A stretch of 6,568 nt of DNA from an uncultured Acholeplasmataceae bacterium (GCA_937983315.1 CALKAH010000274.1:1-6568), one strand, 5' to 3'; numbered from the stretch's first letter, positions 1-6,011 are shown. A program made the numbers and translations. The notes: generated by a model from the sequence alone, not told the origin.

Positions 1-45
1 GATCGTATTCGGTGACTGGAGTTCAGACGTGTGCTCTTCCGATCT
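1..45 (+). other. Illumina TruSeq adapter remnant (library artefact)
   Basis: Bases 12-45 are the Illumina multiplexing read-2 adapter, beginning GTGACTGGAGTTCAGACG and ending GCTCTTCCGATCT. Bases 4-11 (CGTATTCG) sit where the 8-base i7 index belongs, and bases 1-3 (GAT) fit the end of the P7 segment (ACGAGAT). This is synthetic library sequence left on the contig end, not genome. True sequence starts at about 46. Confidence 0.97.
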
Positions 46-57
46 ACTTTATTATAA
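46..57. other. Left chromosomal flank of the IS (half target site)
   Basis: Only 12 genomic bases remain between the adapter and the inferred IS110 element. Bases 51-57 plus the CA core at 58-59 read ATTATAACA, identical to bases 155-163 inside the target-binding loop of the predicted bridge RNA. This is therefore the left half of the target site. It also pairs with 1666-1676 on the other side of the element, as part of the palindrome that existed before insertion. Confidence 0.7.
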
Positions 58-61
58 CATG

Positions 62-67
62 TATTAT
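62..67 (+). promoter_or_regulatory. -10 half of the circle-junction promoter (left end)
   Basis: TATTAT matches the -10 consensus at 5 of 6 positions. In the excised circle, joined at the CA core, it lies 17 bp downstream of TTGATA at 1620-1625. Initiation about 7 bases downstream would fall at 74-75, the base of the RNA's 5' stem-loop. In the integrated state the partner -35 is lost, so the promoter would be active mainly in the circle. This arrangement is known for IS110-group elements; here it is inferred from sequence. Confidence 0.65.
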
Positions 68-147
68 ATCTTTGAAGATAGTAAGCTTCTCTTGGGTTTA
101 CTATCTTTATAAGCTGTTTTATAATTGAAGCGAACAGCGATTTGATT

Positions 148-195
148 AAGCCAGATTATAACAGGGGTCTTCGAATCCATCCTTTTGTCTGGCTT
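148..195 (+). other. Target-binding loop of the bridge RNA with both target guides
   Basis: The loop is closed by a perfect 8-bp stem, 148-155 with 188-195. On its 5' side, 155-163 (ATTATAACA) is identical to the left flank plus core at 51-59, which makes it the left target guide. On its 3' side, 183-187 (TTTTG) is the reverse complement of CAAAA at 1639-1643, the core plus right flank, which makes it the right target guide. The left match is 9 of 9 and persuasive. The right match is only 5 bases in AT-rich DNA and is weak alone, but it falls at the expected place. Confidence 0.72.
165..180 (+). repeat. Loop scaffold repeat, copy 1
   Basis: GGGTCTTCGAATCCAT recurs as GGGTCCTTGAATCCAT at 233-248, 14 of 16 bases identical. 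The two differences lie in the three unpaired bases at the tip. Each copy can form the same short hairpin (GGGT with ATCC, a bulged A, then C-G). The copies occupy the equivalent place between the two guides in the target loop and the donor loop. Confidence 0.75.
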
Positions 196-204
196 TTCAT
201 CTAT

Positions 205-276
205 CTTTTGACGCATTTATTTTGAGAATATCGGGTCCTTGAATCCATATCAACTGCATGATCAAGTCGTCTAAGG
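205..276 (+). other. Donor-binding loop of the bridge RNA with both donor guides
   Basis: The closing stem pairs 205-213 with 268-276: eight pairs including one G-U, plus one T-T mismatch. On the 5' side, 225-232 (AGAATATC) is identical to the last bases of the right element end, 1632-1639, making it the left donor guide. On the 3' side, 255-260 (TGCATG) pairs with CATGTA at 58-63, the core plus left element end, allowing one G-T wobble, making it the right donor guide. Both matches end at or span the CA core. The 8-base left match is the stronger. Confidence 0.68.
233..248 (+). repeat. Loop scaffold repeat, copy 2
   Basis: GGGTCCTTGAATCCAT is the second copy of the motif at 165-180, here between the two donor guides. 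It can form the same bulged hairpin. Flanking ATAT/ATAT and TTG/CAA segments (222-224 with 251-253) can lengthen the stem. Confidence 0.75.
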
Positions 277-315
277 TTCAGATGAATCTGCTGTTCAAAG
301 AAAGGATGTTTTATC

Positions 316-1539
316 ATGTATTGCTTATCGTTTGATATCGCCAAAGGAAAGTCAGTGGTTGGACTTTTCAATGGCCAGCTCGAACCCTTGATTGTCCCTT
401 ATGAGATTCATCATGTCAAGGAGGAGTTTGTCGCTCTTGCATCCAAATTGGATATCGGTCAGACTGAAATCATTTTGGAGTCAACATCCACGTATCACTA
501 TCCTGTTGTTTCATTCTTTAAGAACCTTGGATTTGTCGTGATTGTCTTGAACCCCATCATTTCTAGAGAGCATAAGCGAAATCTTAGAAAAACGAAGACC
601 GATCTCATCGATTGTGTCAACCTCGCTGCCATCTATTTTGAAAGGAAATTCAATCTCCAAAAGGAACACTTATCCATCTATCATCAAATGCAGAGCGTTT
701 CAAGGCACATATTCACCTTAAATGAGAGTATGGTTCGCTATAAGAATAGGTATCATCAGCTTTTAGAACTGATCTTTCCTTTGTATGAATACACGCTGAA
801 GAATGAGGTTAAGTTCAAATCAGACCATATGGCTTTACTGAAGGCGTTCCCGCATCCAGAACTGCTGATCCATCAGAGAGTTGATAGGCTTGCTACAGCG
901 CTCGCTTCGGTGCATAGAAGGATGGATCGTCGCTTTTTGAAGACTGCTCAAAGGATTAAGGATCTTGCAAAGATGACTCTCTCTTCCGTTTCACAAGATG
1001 ACGTTGTCGTAGGTGAATTCGTTGAGCTCTCCAATCTCATTTTAGACTTAGATGATAAAATCTCGCATCATCAGAATCAACTCATCGATCTAGCTCAGAC
1101 GAGACCAGATTTTCATAGGATTGTTTCTATCTTTGGCATCAGCCCCTACATGGCTGCCTTGCTGGTTGCTGAACTCAAAGATTTGTCTTCTTATAGAACC
1201 GTTAAACAGCTCACTGCAGCGTGTGGTCTCGATCCTACCATCATTCAATCCGGTAAGTCTATCGACTACCGCGGACACATTTCTAAACGCGGTAATAAAC
1301 ACGCCAGAAAAGCTTTGTTTAATGCTGTTTCTACAATCATCAGATCTTCTTCCAGATTGGATCCTCAAAACCCTATTTTGGTTTACTATAGAAAAAAGCG
1401 TAGCGAAAATAAGCATCACTACGCTTCTGTAATAGCTTGTACCACCAAACTATTACGCATCATTTTTACCCTGTGCAAAAATGATTTAACTTACCTGAAT
1501 CCGCATAACCAAAACCACTTGGTTACACCCATAGTATAG
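316..1539 (+). CDS. IS110-family DEDD/serine recombinase (transposase)
   Basis: This 407-aa protein catalyses RNA-guided excision and insertion of the element. The N-terminal RuvC-like domain (about 1-140) has the DEDD residues D7 (in SFDIAKGK), E55 (in ILEST), D96 and D99 (in KTDLID). A mostly helical, basic middle (about 110-265) is probably the coiled-coil/dimer region. The C-terminal Tnp domain begins with a helix-hairpin-helix-like stretch (about 268-307, GISPYMAALL to AACGLDP) and carries the likely nucleophile S312 in QSGKS, followed by GHISKRGNKHARKAL. All catalytic residues are present, so it appears functional. It is longer than the 326-aa IS621 enzyme, mainly in the middle. The ATG at 316 has AAAGGA at 301-306, 9 bases upstream. 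No clear promoter lies between the RNA and the gene, so it is probably transcribed with the bridge RNA from the circle junction. Confidence 0.93.
   Translation: MYCLSFDIAKGKSVVGLFNGQLEPLIVPYEIHHVKEEFVALASKLDIGQTEIILESTSTYHYPVVSFFKNLGFVVIVLNPIISREHKRNLRKTKTDLIDCVNLAAIYFERKFNLQKEHLSIYHQMQSVSRHIFTLNESMVRYKNRYHQLLELIFPLYEYTLKNEVKFKSDHMALLKAFPHPELLIHQRVDRLATALASVHRRMDRRFLKTAQRIKDLAKMTLSSVSQDDVVVGEFVELSNLILDLDDKISHHQNQLIDLAQTRPDFHRIVSIFGISPYMAALLVAELKDLSSYRTVKQLTAACGLDPTIIQSGKSIDYRGHISKRGNKHARKALFNAVSTIIRSSSRLDPQNPILVYYRKKRSENKHHYASVIACTTKLLRIIFTLCKNDLTYLNPHNQNHLVTPIV
1396..1426. repeat. Inverted repeat within the recombinase gene
   Basis: AAGCGTAG (1396-1403) and CTACGCTT (1419-1426) form a perfect 8-bp stem with a 15-base loop near the 3' end of the coding sequence. 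Part of the arm (CGTAGCGA) recurs just after the stop codon at 1546-1553. A second perfect 7-bp stem, TAACCAA/TTGGTTA, lies at 1506-1525. Function unknown; these may shape the mRNA 3' end. Confidence 0.5.
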
Positions 1540-1575
1540 TCATTTCGTAGCGATATATCAAGTAGATATCATTTC

Positions 1576-1597
1576 AGCCATGTTTTTGTGGCTTTTT
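1576..1597 (+). terminator. Probable weak terminator of the recombinase gene
   Basis: AGCCA (1576-1580) pairs with TGGCT (1589-1593), with a possible T-G pair inside and a GTTTTT loop, followed directly by a T run to 1597. It lies 37 bases after the stop codon at 1539. The short stem makes it a modest terminator. Confidence 0.5.
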
Positions 1598-1619
1598 AAG
1601 ACTGAATAAATAAAAAGAC

Positions 1620-1625
1620 TTGATA
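1620..1625 (+). promoter_or_regulatory. -35 half of the circle-junction promoter (right end)
   Basis: TTGATA matches the -35 consensus TTGACA at 5 of 6 positions. From here to the end of the core (1640) is 15 bases, and two more (60-61) precede TATTAT at 62-67 in the circle, giving the ideal 17-bp spacer. In the integrated form it points outward into the neighbouring operon's terminator and has no good -10. Confidence 0.62.
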
Positions 1626-1639
1626 TATATTAGAATATC

Positions 1640-1666
1640 AAAATGCAAGGAAAAGTCCTTGCTTTT
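1640..1666 (-). terminator. Terminator of the AAA+ operon, interrupted at its outer arm by the IS
   Basis: GCAAGGA (1645-1651) and TCCTTGC (1656-1662) form a perfect 7-bp stem with a 4-base loop, flanked by AAAA (1640-1643) and TTTT (1663-1666). On the - strand the hairpin is followed by ATTTT, 10 bases after the stop codon of the 520-aa gene. The A/T flanks make it look bidirectional. The outer A/T part of its arm is split: the continuation (51-59) now lies across the IS. The core hairpin and four U residues survive, so termination is probably retained. Confidence 0.85.
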
Positions 1667-1675
1667 GTTGAATAA

Positions 1676-3238
1676 TTACTTTTTATCTTCATGTATTTTA
1701 TTGCAATAAGGGCATATGATATCCATCTCATGATTGATCTTGGTGATGTTTCTAAAATACATCGATGATTCGACTTGTTTCCCATAATACCAATATTCAT
1801 CGTGTTTGAAATTGGAAAGATGAATCGCATATTTTTTAAGATGTGCATTATCAGTATAGTAAAATGGCCGCATAACTTCTGGACAAACCGTTTCTTTAAT
1901 CTGTGTCATGCAACTTTGACATTGGTAAAAACCTTGATAGGGATCTTGATGAAGTTTTCCACCACAAAATGGACAGACTTCCCTCTTTGTATCTGCATAC
2001 ACCATTCCTTTTAAGATGACTTGTTGAATTCTTCTAAACGAATCAATATCTTCCATGCTGATATAGAGATCATCTCGTTCAAGATAATCTTCATCAAAAG
2101 GATTAGCAACGATGACTTCGTTGACGCCGTAATTCTTTTTATAATAGTTGAGTGATTTATTATCTGATCCACTACTGATCATCATCAATTTATAGGTCTT
2201 TTCCTTATTAAAATGGAGAATGATTTCTCGTTTGTTGTTGGTGAAAATATCAAGCTTCCATCCTTTAAAGTAAAATGAAATATCCAGTGAATCAAGATTG
2301 ATTTTGACTTGAGGATCGATTTCAAAATTGAAATGTCCTGCAGCAAATATCACGAGTATTTGAACATACATCAAATAGTGATGCTTAAGTAAATCCCAGT
2401 CCATCTCTTCTTCTTTTTCATCAAATTTCTTTTGATGACCTAAGACATACTTATAGGTCTTATACACCAAATGATAATCTTTTTGCATAAGAAAGATGTT
2501 TGTTTTTTTAAGTCCTAAATCACGATTGCGTTTTTGATTTCTCTGATAAATCGGTTTATGCAAGCGGGGATTGATCGCCATGCTGATCAGTGATAGTTCA
2601 TGAAGCATTTCTTTCGATAAATCAAAATACTGATTAAAATCACGAATGTAACCGGTATGTAGTTTTCCTAGTGCTAAGAAGTAATTGACGTGATTGACTT
2701 TTTCAAGCAAATTAAAACGCATGATGTTACTCGCGTAAAGTAAACTGTTGAGTGTTCTTCTGTTTCGCTTGATGAAGAGGAGGACATCATCGATGTAATT
2801 ACAAAAGATAACATTCTCATAAATACTATAGTCATCCTCATAAATACGTGTTAGCAATTTTCTTGGCTTGACACCTTTAGCCGTGATATTGGAGACATAT
2901 TGACCATGATTGGCTAAATGAAGGAGTGTTCCCTGGTTGATAATGCGGGCATTTTCAACTGGTAATACATCATCAGTATCCTTTAAAACGATAATGGGTT
3001 TATTGAAAATTCGTTTAACCGCAGGAATGGATTTTCGGATTATCTGTATCGTTTTATCCAGTTTCTCAAAATCAAAATCCGGTTCAATCGAAAACAACGT
3101 CATATCGTGCACAACGTAATAGTCAAATTCAATGTATGATAAGACTTGATGTTTTTTGACGAAGTTTTCAATGCCATCTAAAAGCGACGCTAAACGATGG
3201 TATTCTTCGATTTTTAACGGATCGGTGATTTTAGTCAT
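1676..3238 (-). CDS. Zinc-ribbon protein, possible McrC-N/DUF2357-like partner of the AAA+ ATPase
   Basis: This is a soluble 520-aa protein with no membrane segment or signal peptide. Residues about 110-160 (KPRKLLTRIYEDD, then YSIYENVIFCNYID) resemble the region around the conserved EN of DUF2357, the N-terminal domain family of McrC-like proteins; this is my reading of motif and context and is not certain. Residues 300-355 look like alternating beta strands, but I see no clear PD-(D/E)xK nuclease triad. The C-terminus has C422-C425 and C440-C443, a typical zinc ribbon, then C452 and a final pair C509-C512 with H516. ATG is one base after the stop of the ATPase gene (TAA-T-ATG) with only a weak ribosome binding site, so translation is probably coupled and the two proteins likely act as a complex. 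Length and zinc motifs differ from E. coli McrC (348 aa). The coding frame is secure; the function is not. Confidence 0.85.
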   Translation of the reverse strand: MTKITDPLKIEEYHRLASLLDGIENFVKKHQVLSYIEFDYYVVHDMTLFSIEPDFDFEKLDKTIQIIRKSIPAVKRIFNKPIIVLKDTDDVLPVENARIINQGTLLHLANHGQYVSNITAKGVKPRKLLTRIYEDDYSIYENVIFCNYIDDVLLFIKRNRRTLNSLLYASNIMRFNLLEKVNHVNYFLALGKLHTGYIRDFNQYFDLSKEMLHELSLISMAINPRLHKPIYQRNQKRNRDLGLKKTNIFLMQKDYHLVYKTYKYVLGHQKKFDEKEEEMDWDLLKHHYLMYVQILVIFAAGHFNFEIDPQVKINLDSLDISFYFKGWKLDIFTNNKREIILHFNKEKTYKLMMISSGSDNKSLNYYKKNYGVNEVIVANPFDEDYLERDDLYISMEDIDSFRRIQQVILKGMVYADTKREVCPFCGGKLHQDPYQGFYQCQSCMTQIKETVCPEVMRPFYYTDNAHLKKYAIHLSNFKHDEYWYYGKQVESSMYFRNITKINHEMDIICPYCNKIHEDKK

Positions 3239-3239
3239 A

Positions 3240-5918
3240 TTACTCGTTATCTAGGCGTTTAATAAAGGTTGCACATTCATGCAAATTCAACTTTTCAAAT
3301 TCCATTTCAAGTTTCTCTTTATCATCAATCGTCTTCACTTCGAGTTTCGCAACGACTTTACTAAGTAAAATCTTTTCAATGGCTTCACTTTCTACATCTT
3401 CTTTAGGGAAACATGCTTGATAAATATTGACGAAATCTTCAATCTGTTTTAAGATACGGTTCCCAAATGAAATATTATAAGGAGCAAGAAGTGCTTCAAC
3501 ATGCTTGATGAGTTCACTGTTTTCAGCATCAAAATGACCACTCTTTTTCGCTTGTAAGAAGAGTTGATTGACGGTTTGATAATCATAGTATTGTTGTGGG
3601 ATGGGGTTCGCATAATTACGGACTTTTGGAGCACGTTTGGTGAAGTTCATCGTGTGTGCACGGTCATAAACTTTATCAGAGATGACAAAGGTTGATTCAT
3701 CGCGGTTAGCGGTTCCAATAAACCAAATATTAGGTGGAACTTTAACGGTGTGACCTTGACTCAGTGCATGATATTCAATGTCTTGATCTTCTTCTTTTCG
3801 AGCTAATTTGATGTTGATCAGCTTGATTTCACGTTGATGTTCTTCATTTTCCATCAGTGATAAGAAATCGGAAAAATAATACTCGATGCGTGAAAGATTC
3901 ATTTCATCAAGCAAAATAAACGTCAAAATTTCTGGATTGAGTGCGGCTTTATAAAGTGCTAACGTGAACTTCTTAGGTGTATATTTCATGGAGAACTCAT
4001 TATAGTATCCTAATAGTTCGTTCTTATCTTTCCATGATGACTCGACTTCAATGATGTCACAGTTTCCTAAAATCGCTTCAGAGAAAATCTTAGGTAGACT
4101 GGTTTTCCCTGTTCCTGACATCCCTTGAAGGATCGAGAGTTTGGTTGCACCTAAACCAGAAATGAAGGTTGCGATATCTTCAGGCGTATAAGAGAGATGA
4201 AGTCTTGAGTTTCTCGCATATTCGACAATGAAGTTGACAAGATCATTTAATGAACTTTGACCTACTTTGCTTAATTTACGCTTTTCAAGATCCTGTTTAA
4301 ACTCATCAACACGCAAATCAAGATCTGTAAATGCTGGACATGGATCGGACTCAAGATAGGACTCTTCACCTATTGTAGGTGATGTTGAACTGTTCTCAGA
4401 CGGTTGATCAGCGGTTAAAAGATTTCCTTCAATGGCTTGCATGTCATCACGATCAAAAGCTTTTCTGAAAAACATAATGATTAAGACAGCAACGGATGCA
4501 ATCAGTGCATAAATACCTTGAGTCCCAATATCATAGGTATACTCAGACATGTTAGGTAAACTTACACCATAGTATTCGAAGAGATCAAGTAAGACTGCTT
4601 GATTAATTTGTTGAGCAATTTGGAAATAATAGCCTGAAATCGCAACGATAAAAACAAAGAAAAGATTGATCATTGCAGCAAATTTCACGGTAGCACTAAA
4701 TTGCTTATGCTTAGATAAATAACTGCTAATCGTTATCACTAAAGCAAGACCTGATGAAATCAAAGCGACAACGAGTAAATAAGCAACAATCCGGTAACCA
4801 GGATCTAAATTGGCGTAATCGTTTAAGATGTTAAACCCCGTGAGATCAACGCTATAGGTAAATGCACTATAGGTTATGTTAATTTGAACAATCGGTAACA
4901 ATAACATCAAAACGGTCACTGCAGTCATTAAAAATACATAAAGAAGGGGTTCAATCTTGGCAAATCTGATGGTTGAATCTTTATATTTAACGTGATTAAA
5001 GGCATTAAATTTCCCTTTAAAAATGGAGTAGATAAAAATGACTGCACACATCAAAAACATGGGGATAAACGCATAGGTTTGTGCAACTTGACCTTGAAGG
5101 GTATAATACATATCCATCGTTAATCCTGTTAAGAAAAAGATGATGGTTGAGATGAATGCAAAAATGATGAATGCATGCGATTGATTGATAAAACGTTCTT
5201 TATCAAAGAAATAGTTCGAAAGTCCGTTGGCGAAATACATAAATAAGGATAAGAATAGAAGAAAATTGACAAGAAAATAGATAATCAATTGAATATTGGT
5301 ATCACCTTGAAGGAGAACGTTGATGATCATCGCGTAATATGTATCACCTGCTTCAAGGGTGTAAAGCGGTATGAAGAAGGTCGTTAGAAAAACAACAATC
5401 GTCATAATATTGATGATCAAGACCATCAGAGGAATCTTTGTCTGATTGAGTTCAATCTCTTTTTCAGTGGGTATGATATCTTTTTCTAAACTTAAGACTT
5501 TGAGTCTTATAATCATTAAGACAAAAATACCAATGGTGAAGATTATATTGATAATCACTAAAATGATAGAAAAGATCGTCATATATTGATAAAGGGATTG
5601 GAAGATGATGAGCGCTGAATCAAATGCGAGGAGATAGATGATGCTTGATAGAAATCCCCAATGATTTTTCTTCAACAAACTTAATCCAGATAAAAGAATG
5701 GGTAAAATCGAGACGTAAAAAACGATCATAAGCACAAATGAATAGATATTAACATTCGCGCCAATCGATAGATTACTTGCTAAAGATAAAATGGAATCCT
5801 CATCATAGGGTGCCTTTAAGTCGAGCGACATGATCCATAAATTGATGAAAAAAATGATGACCATCAATCCAATCATGAGTGATCCAATAAACCATGGTTT
5901 TTTGAATAATAATTTCAT
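3240..5918 (-). CDS. Membrane-embedded McrB-like AAA+ ATPase/GTPase
   Basis: This 892-aa protein has a membrane half and a motor half. Residues 1-487 hold about 12 hydrophobic helices (near 10-31, 58-80, 87-107, 114-137, 162-184, 210-232, 247-268, 284-301, 325-346, 377-400, 411-432, 468-485). Positive charges (KK, RLK, KHK, RK) fall on one side, so both ends should be cytoplasmic. An acidic, Ser/Thr-rich linker (about 490-540) leads to the AAA+ domain: Walker A GMSGTGKTS (599-607, K605), WKDKNELLGYYN (629-640), Walker B FILLDEMNLS (667-676, D671/E672), sensor 1 in GTANRDES (N738), KVYDRA (749-754, likely Arg finger R753) and sensor 2 near R821. DEMNLSR plus NRDES plus KVYDRA is the signature of McrB-like AAA+ proteins. 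ATG at 5918 has AAGGGGAAGG (5925-5934 on this strand) six bases upstream. A membrane anchor is unusual for McrB. Nucleotide choice (GTP or ATP) cannot be told. Confidence 0.93.
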   Translation of the reverse strand: MKLLFKKPWFIGSLMIGLMVIIFFINLWIMSLDLKAPYDEDSILSLASNLSIGANVNIYSFVLMIVFYVSILPILLSGLSLLKKNHWGFLSSIIYLLAFDSALIIFQSLYQYMTIFSIILVIINIIFTIGIFVLMIIRLKVLSLEKDIIPTEKEIELNQTKIPLMVLIINIMTIVVFLTTFFIPLYTLEAGDTYYAMIINVLLQGDTNIQLIIYFLVNFLLFLSLFMYFANGLSNYFFDKERFINQSHAFIIFAFISTIIFFLTGLTMDMYYTLQGQVAQTYAFIPMFLMCAVIFIYSIFKGKFNAFNHVKYKDSTIRFAKIEPLLYVFLMTAVTVLMLLLPIVQINITYSAFTYSVDLTGFNILNDYANLDPGYRIVAYLLVVALISSGLALVITISSYLSKHKQFSATVKFAAMINLFFVFIVAISGYYFQIAQQINQAVLLDLFEYYGVSLPNMSEYTYDIGTQGIYALIASVAVLIIMFFRKAFDRDDMQAIEGNLLTADQPSENSSTSPTIGEESYLESDPCPAFTDLDLRVDEFKQDLEKRKLSKVGQSSLNDLVNFIVEYARNSRLHLSYTPEDIATFISGLGATKLSILQGMSGTGKTSLPKIFSEAILGNCDIIEVESSWKDKNELLGYYNEFSMKYTPKKFTLALYKAALNPEILTFILLDEMNLSRIEYYFSDFLSLMENEEHQREIKLINIKLARKEEDQDIEYHALSQGHTVKVPPNIWFIGTANRDESTFVISDKVYDRAHTMNFTKRAPKVRNYANPIPQQYYDYQTVNQLFLQAKKSGHFDAENSELIKHVEALLAPYNISFGNRILKQIEDFVNIYQACFPKEDVESEAIEKILLSKVVAKLEVKTIDDKEKLEMEFEKLNLHECATFIKRLDNE

Positions 5919-5924
5919 AAACGA

Positions 5925-5934
5925 CCTTCCCCTT
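5925..5934 (-). promoter_or_regulatory. Ribosome binding site of the AAA+ gene
   Basis: Read on the - strand this is AAGGGGAAGG, six bases before ATG at 5918. It is by far the best site nearby and fixes the start. The next gene has no comparable site, which supports coupled translation of the second gene. Confidence 0.85.
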
Positions 5935-6011
5935 TTTTGATCGATTTATCCTCTTTGTGATGCAATAGATATCGATGAAATCTCCTTACTTATTCAAATC
6001 TCTATGTTTTC

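Larger units (their letters stand above)
74..290 (+). ncRNA. Predicted bridge RNA (seekRNA) of the IS110 element
   Basis: This non-coding stretch upstream of the recombinase gene has the domain order of an IS110 bridge RNA. A 5' stem-loop has a perfect 10-bp stem (75-84 AAGATAGTAA with 98-107) and a 13-base loop. A small GCTGTT/AACAGC stem (113-118/133-138) may follow. The target-binding loop is closed by AAGCCAGA/TCTGGCTT (148-155/188-195). The donor-binding loop is closed by 205-213/268-276 with one T-T mismatch. A 3' hairpin is CAGA-TGAA-TCTG (279-290). In the family this RNA pairs with donor and target DNA to direct recombination. The 5' end is set by the junction promoter; the 3' end is uncertain and may run into the recombinase leader. 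IS621's RNA is about 177 nt; this one would be about 200-215. Confidence 0.8.
1553..1628. repeat. Inverted repeat in the right end of the IS
   Basis: ATATATCAAG (1553-1562) and CTTGATATAT (1619-1628) are perfect 10-base complements and enclose the recombinase terminator. The right arm contains the TTGATA proposed as the -35 of the circle-junction promoter. The arms are AT-rich, so chance is a real alternative. Confidence 0.5.
58..1640 (+). mobile_element. IS110-family insertion sequence, IS110 group (bridge-RNA guided)
   Basis: A complete element of about 1.58 kb: a 5' non-coding end of about 260 bases carrying a bridge RNA, a DEDD/serine recombinase gene, and an AT-rich right end of about 100 bases. 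There are no terminal inverted repeats, as expected for this family. The ends are placed at a shared CA dinucleotide (58-59 and 1639-1640) for three reasons: the guide segments in the RNA match all four half-sites around it; joining 1640 to 60 creates a promoter; and joining 59 to 1641 restores a palindromic terminator. An RNA upstream of the recombinase places it in the IS110 rather than the IS1111 group. The family call is secure; exact ends are inferred and could shift by a base or two. It looks intact and potentially active. Confidence 0.85.

Noticed and set aside
75..107. Perfect 10-bp hairpin read as an intrinsic terminator of an upstream gene
   Set aside because: The 3' arm is followed by only TATAAGC rather than a T run, and the hairpin sits exactly at the predicted start of the bridge RNA, so it fits the RNA's 5' stem-loop better.
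165..248. Two similar 16-base motifs considered as a CRISPR-like or direct-repeat array
   Set aside because: Only two copies, and each sits inside a symmetric RNA loop of the IS110 element; bridge-RNA structure explains them.
108..300. Internal promoter for the recombinase gene between the RNA and the start codon
   Set aside because: TTGATT, TTGACG and TTGAAT occur, but none has a plausible -10 at 16-18 bp spacing.
1090..1432. Open frames of about 100 codons on both strands inside the recombinase gene
   Set aside because: They overlap the well-supported recombinase catalytic domain, have no ribosome binding site or recognisable domain, and are shadows of its codon pattern.
1553..1640. Alternative IS1111-type guide RNA in the right end
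   Set aside because: The right end is only about 100 bases, mostly AT repeats and a terminator, whereas the left end explains all four guides.
1630..1848. 72-codon frame on the - strand overlapping the end of the 520-aa gene
   Set aside because: It crosses the terminator and the IS end, is out of frame with the real gene, and shows no domain or ribosome binding site.
5919..5990. Possible leader peptide on the - strand after an AAGGAG-like site (5982-5987)
   Set aside because: No ATG or GTG lies at proper spacing; the only candidate is a distant TTG giving about 16 codons. Not enough to call.
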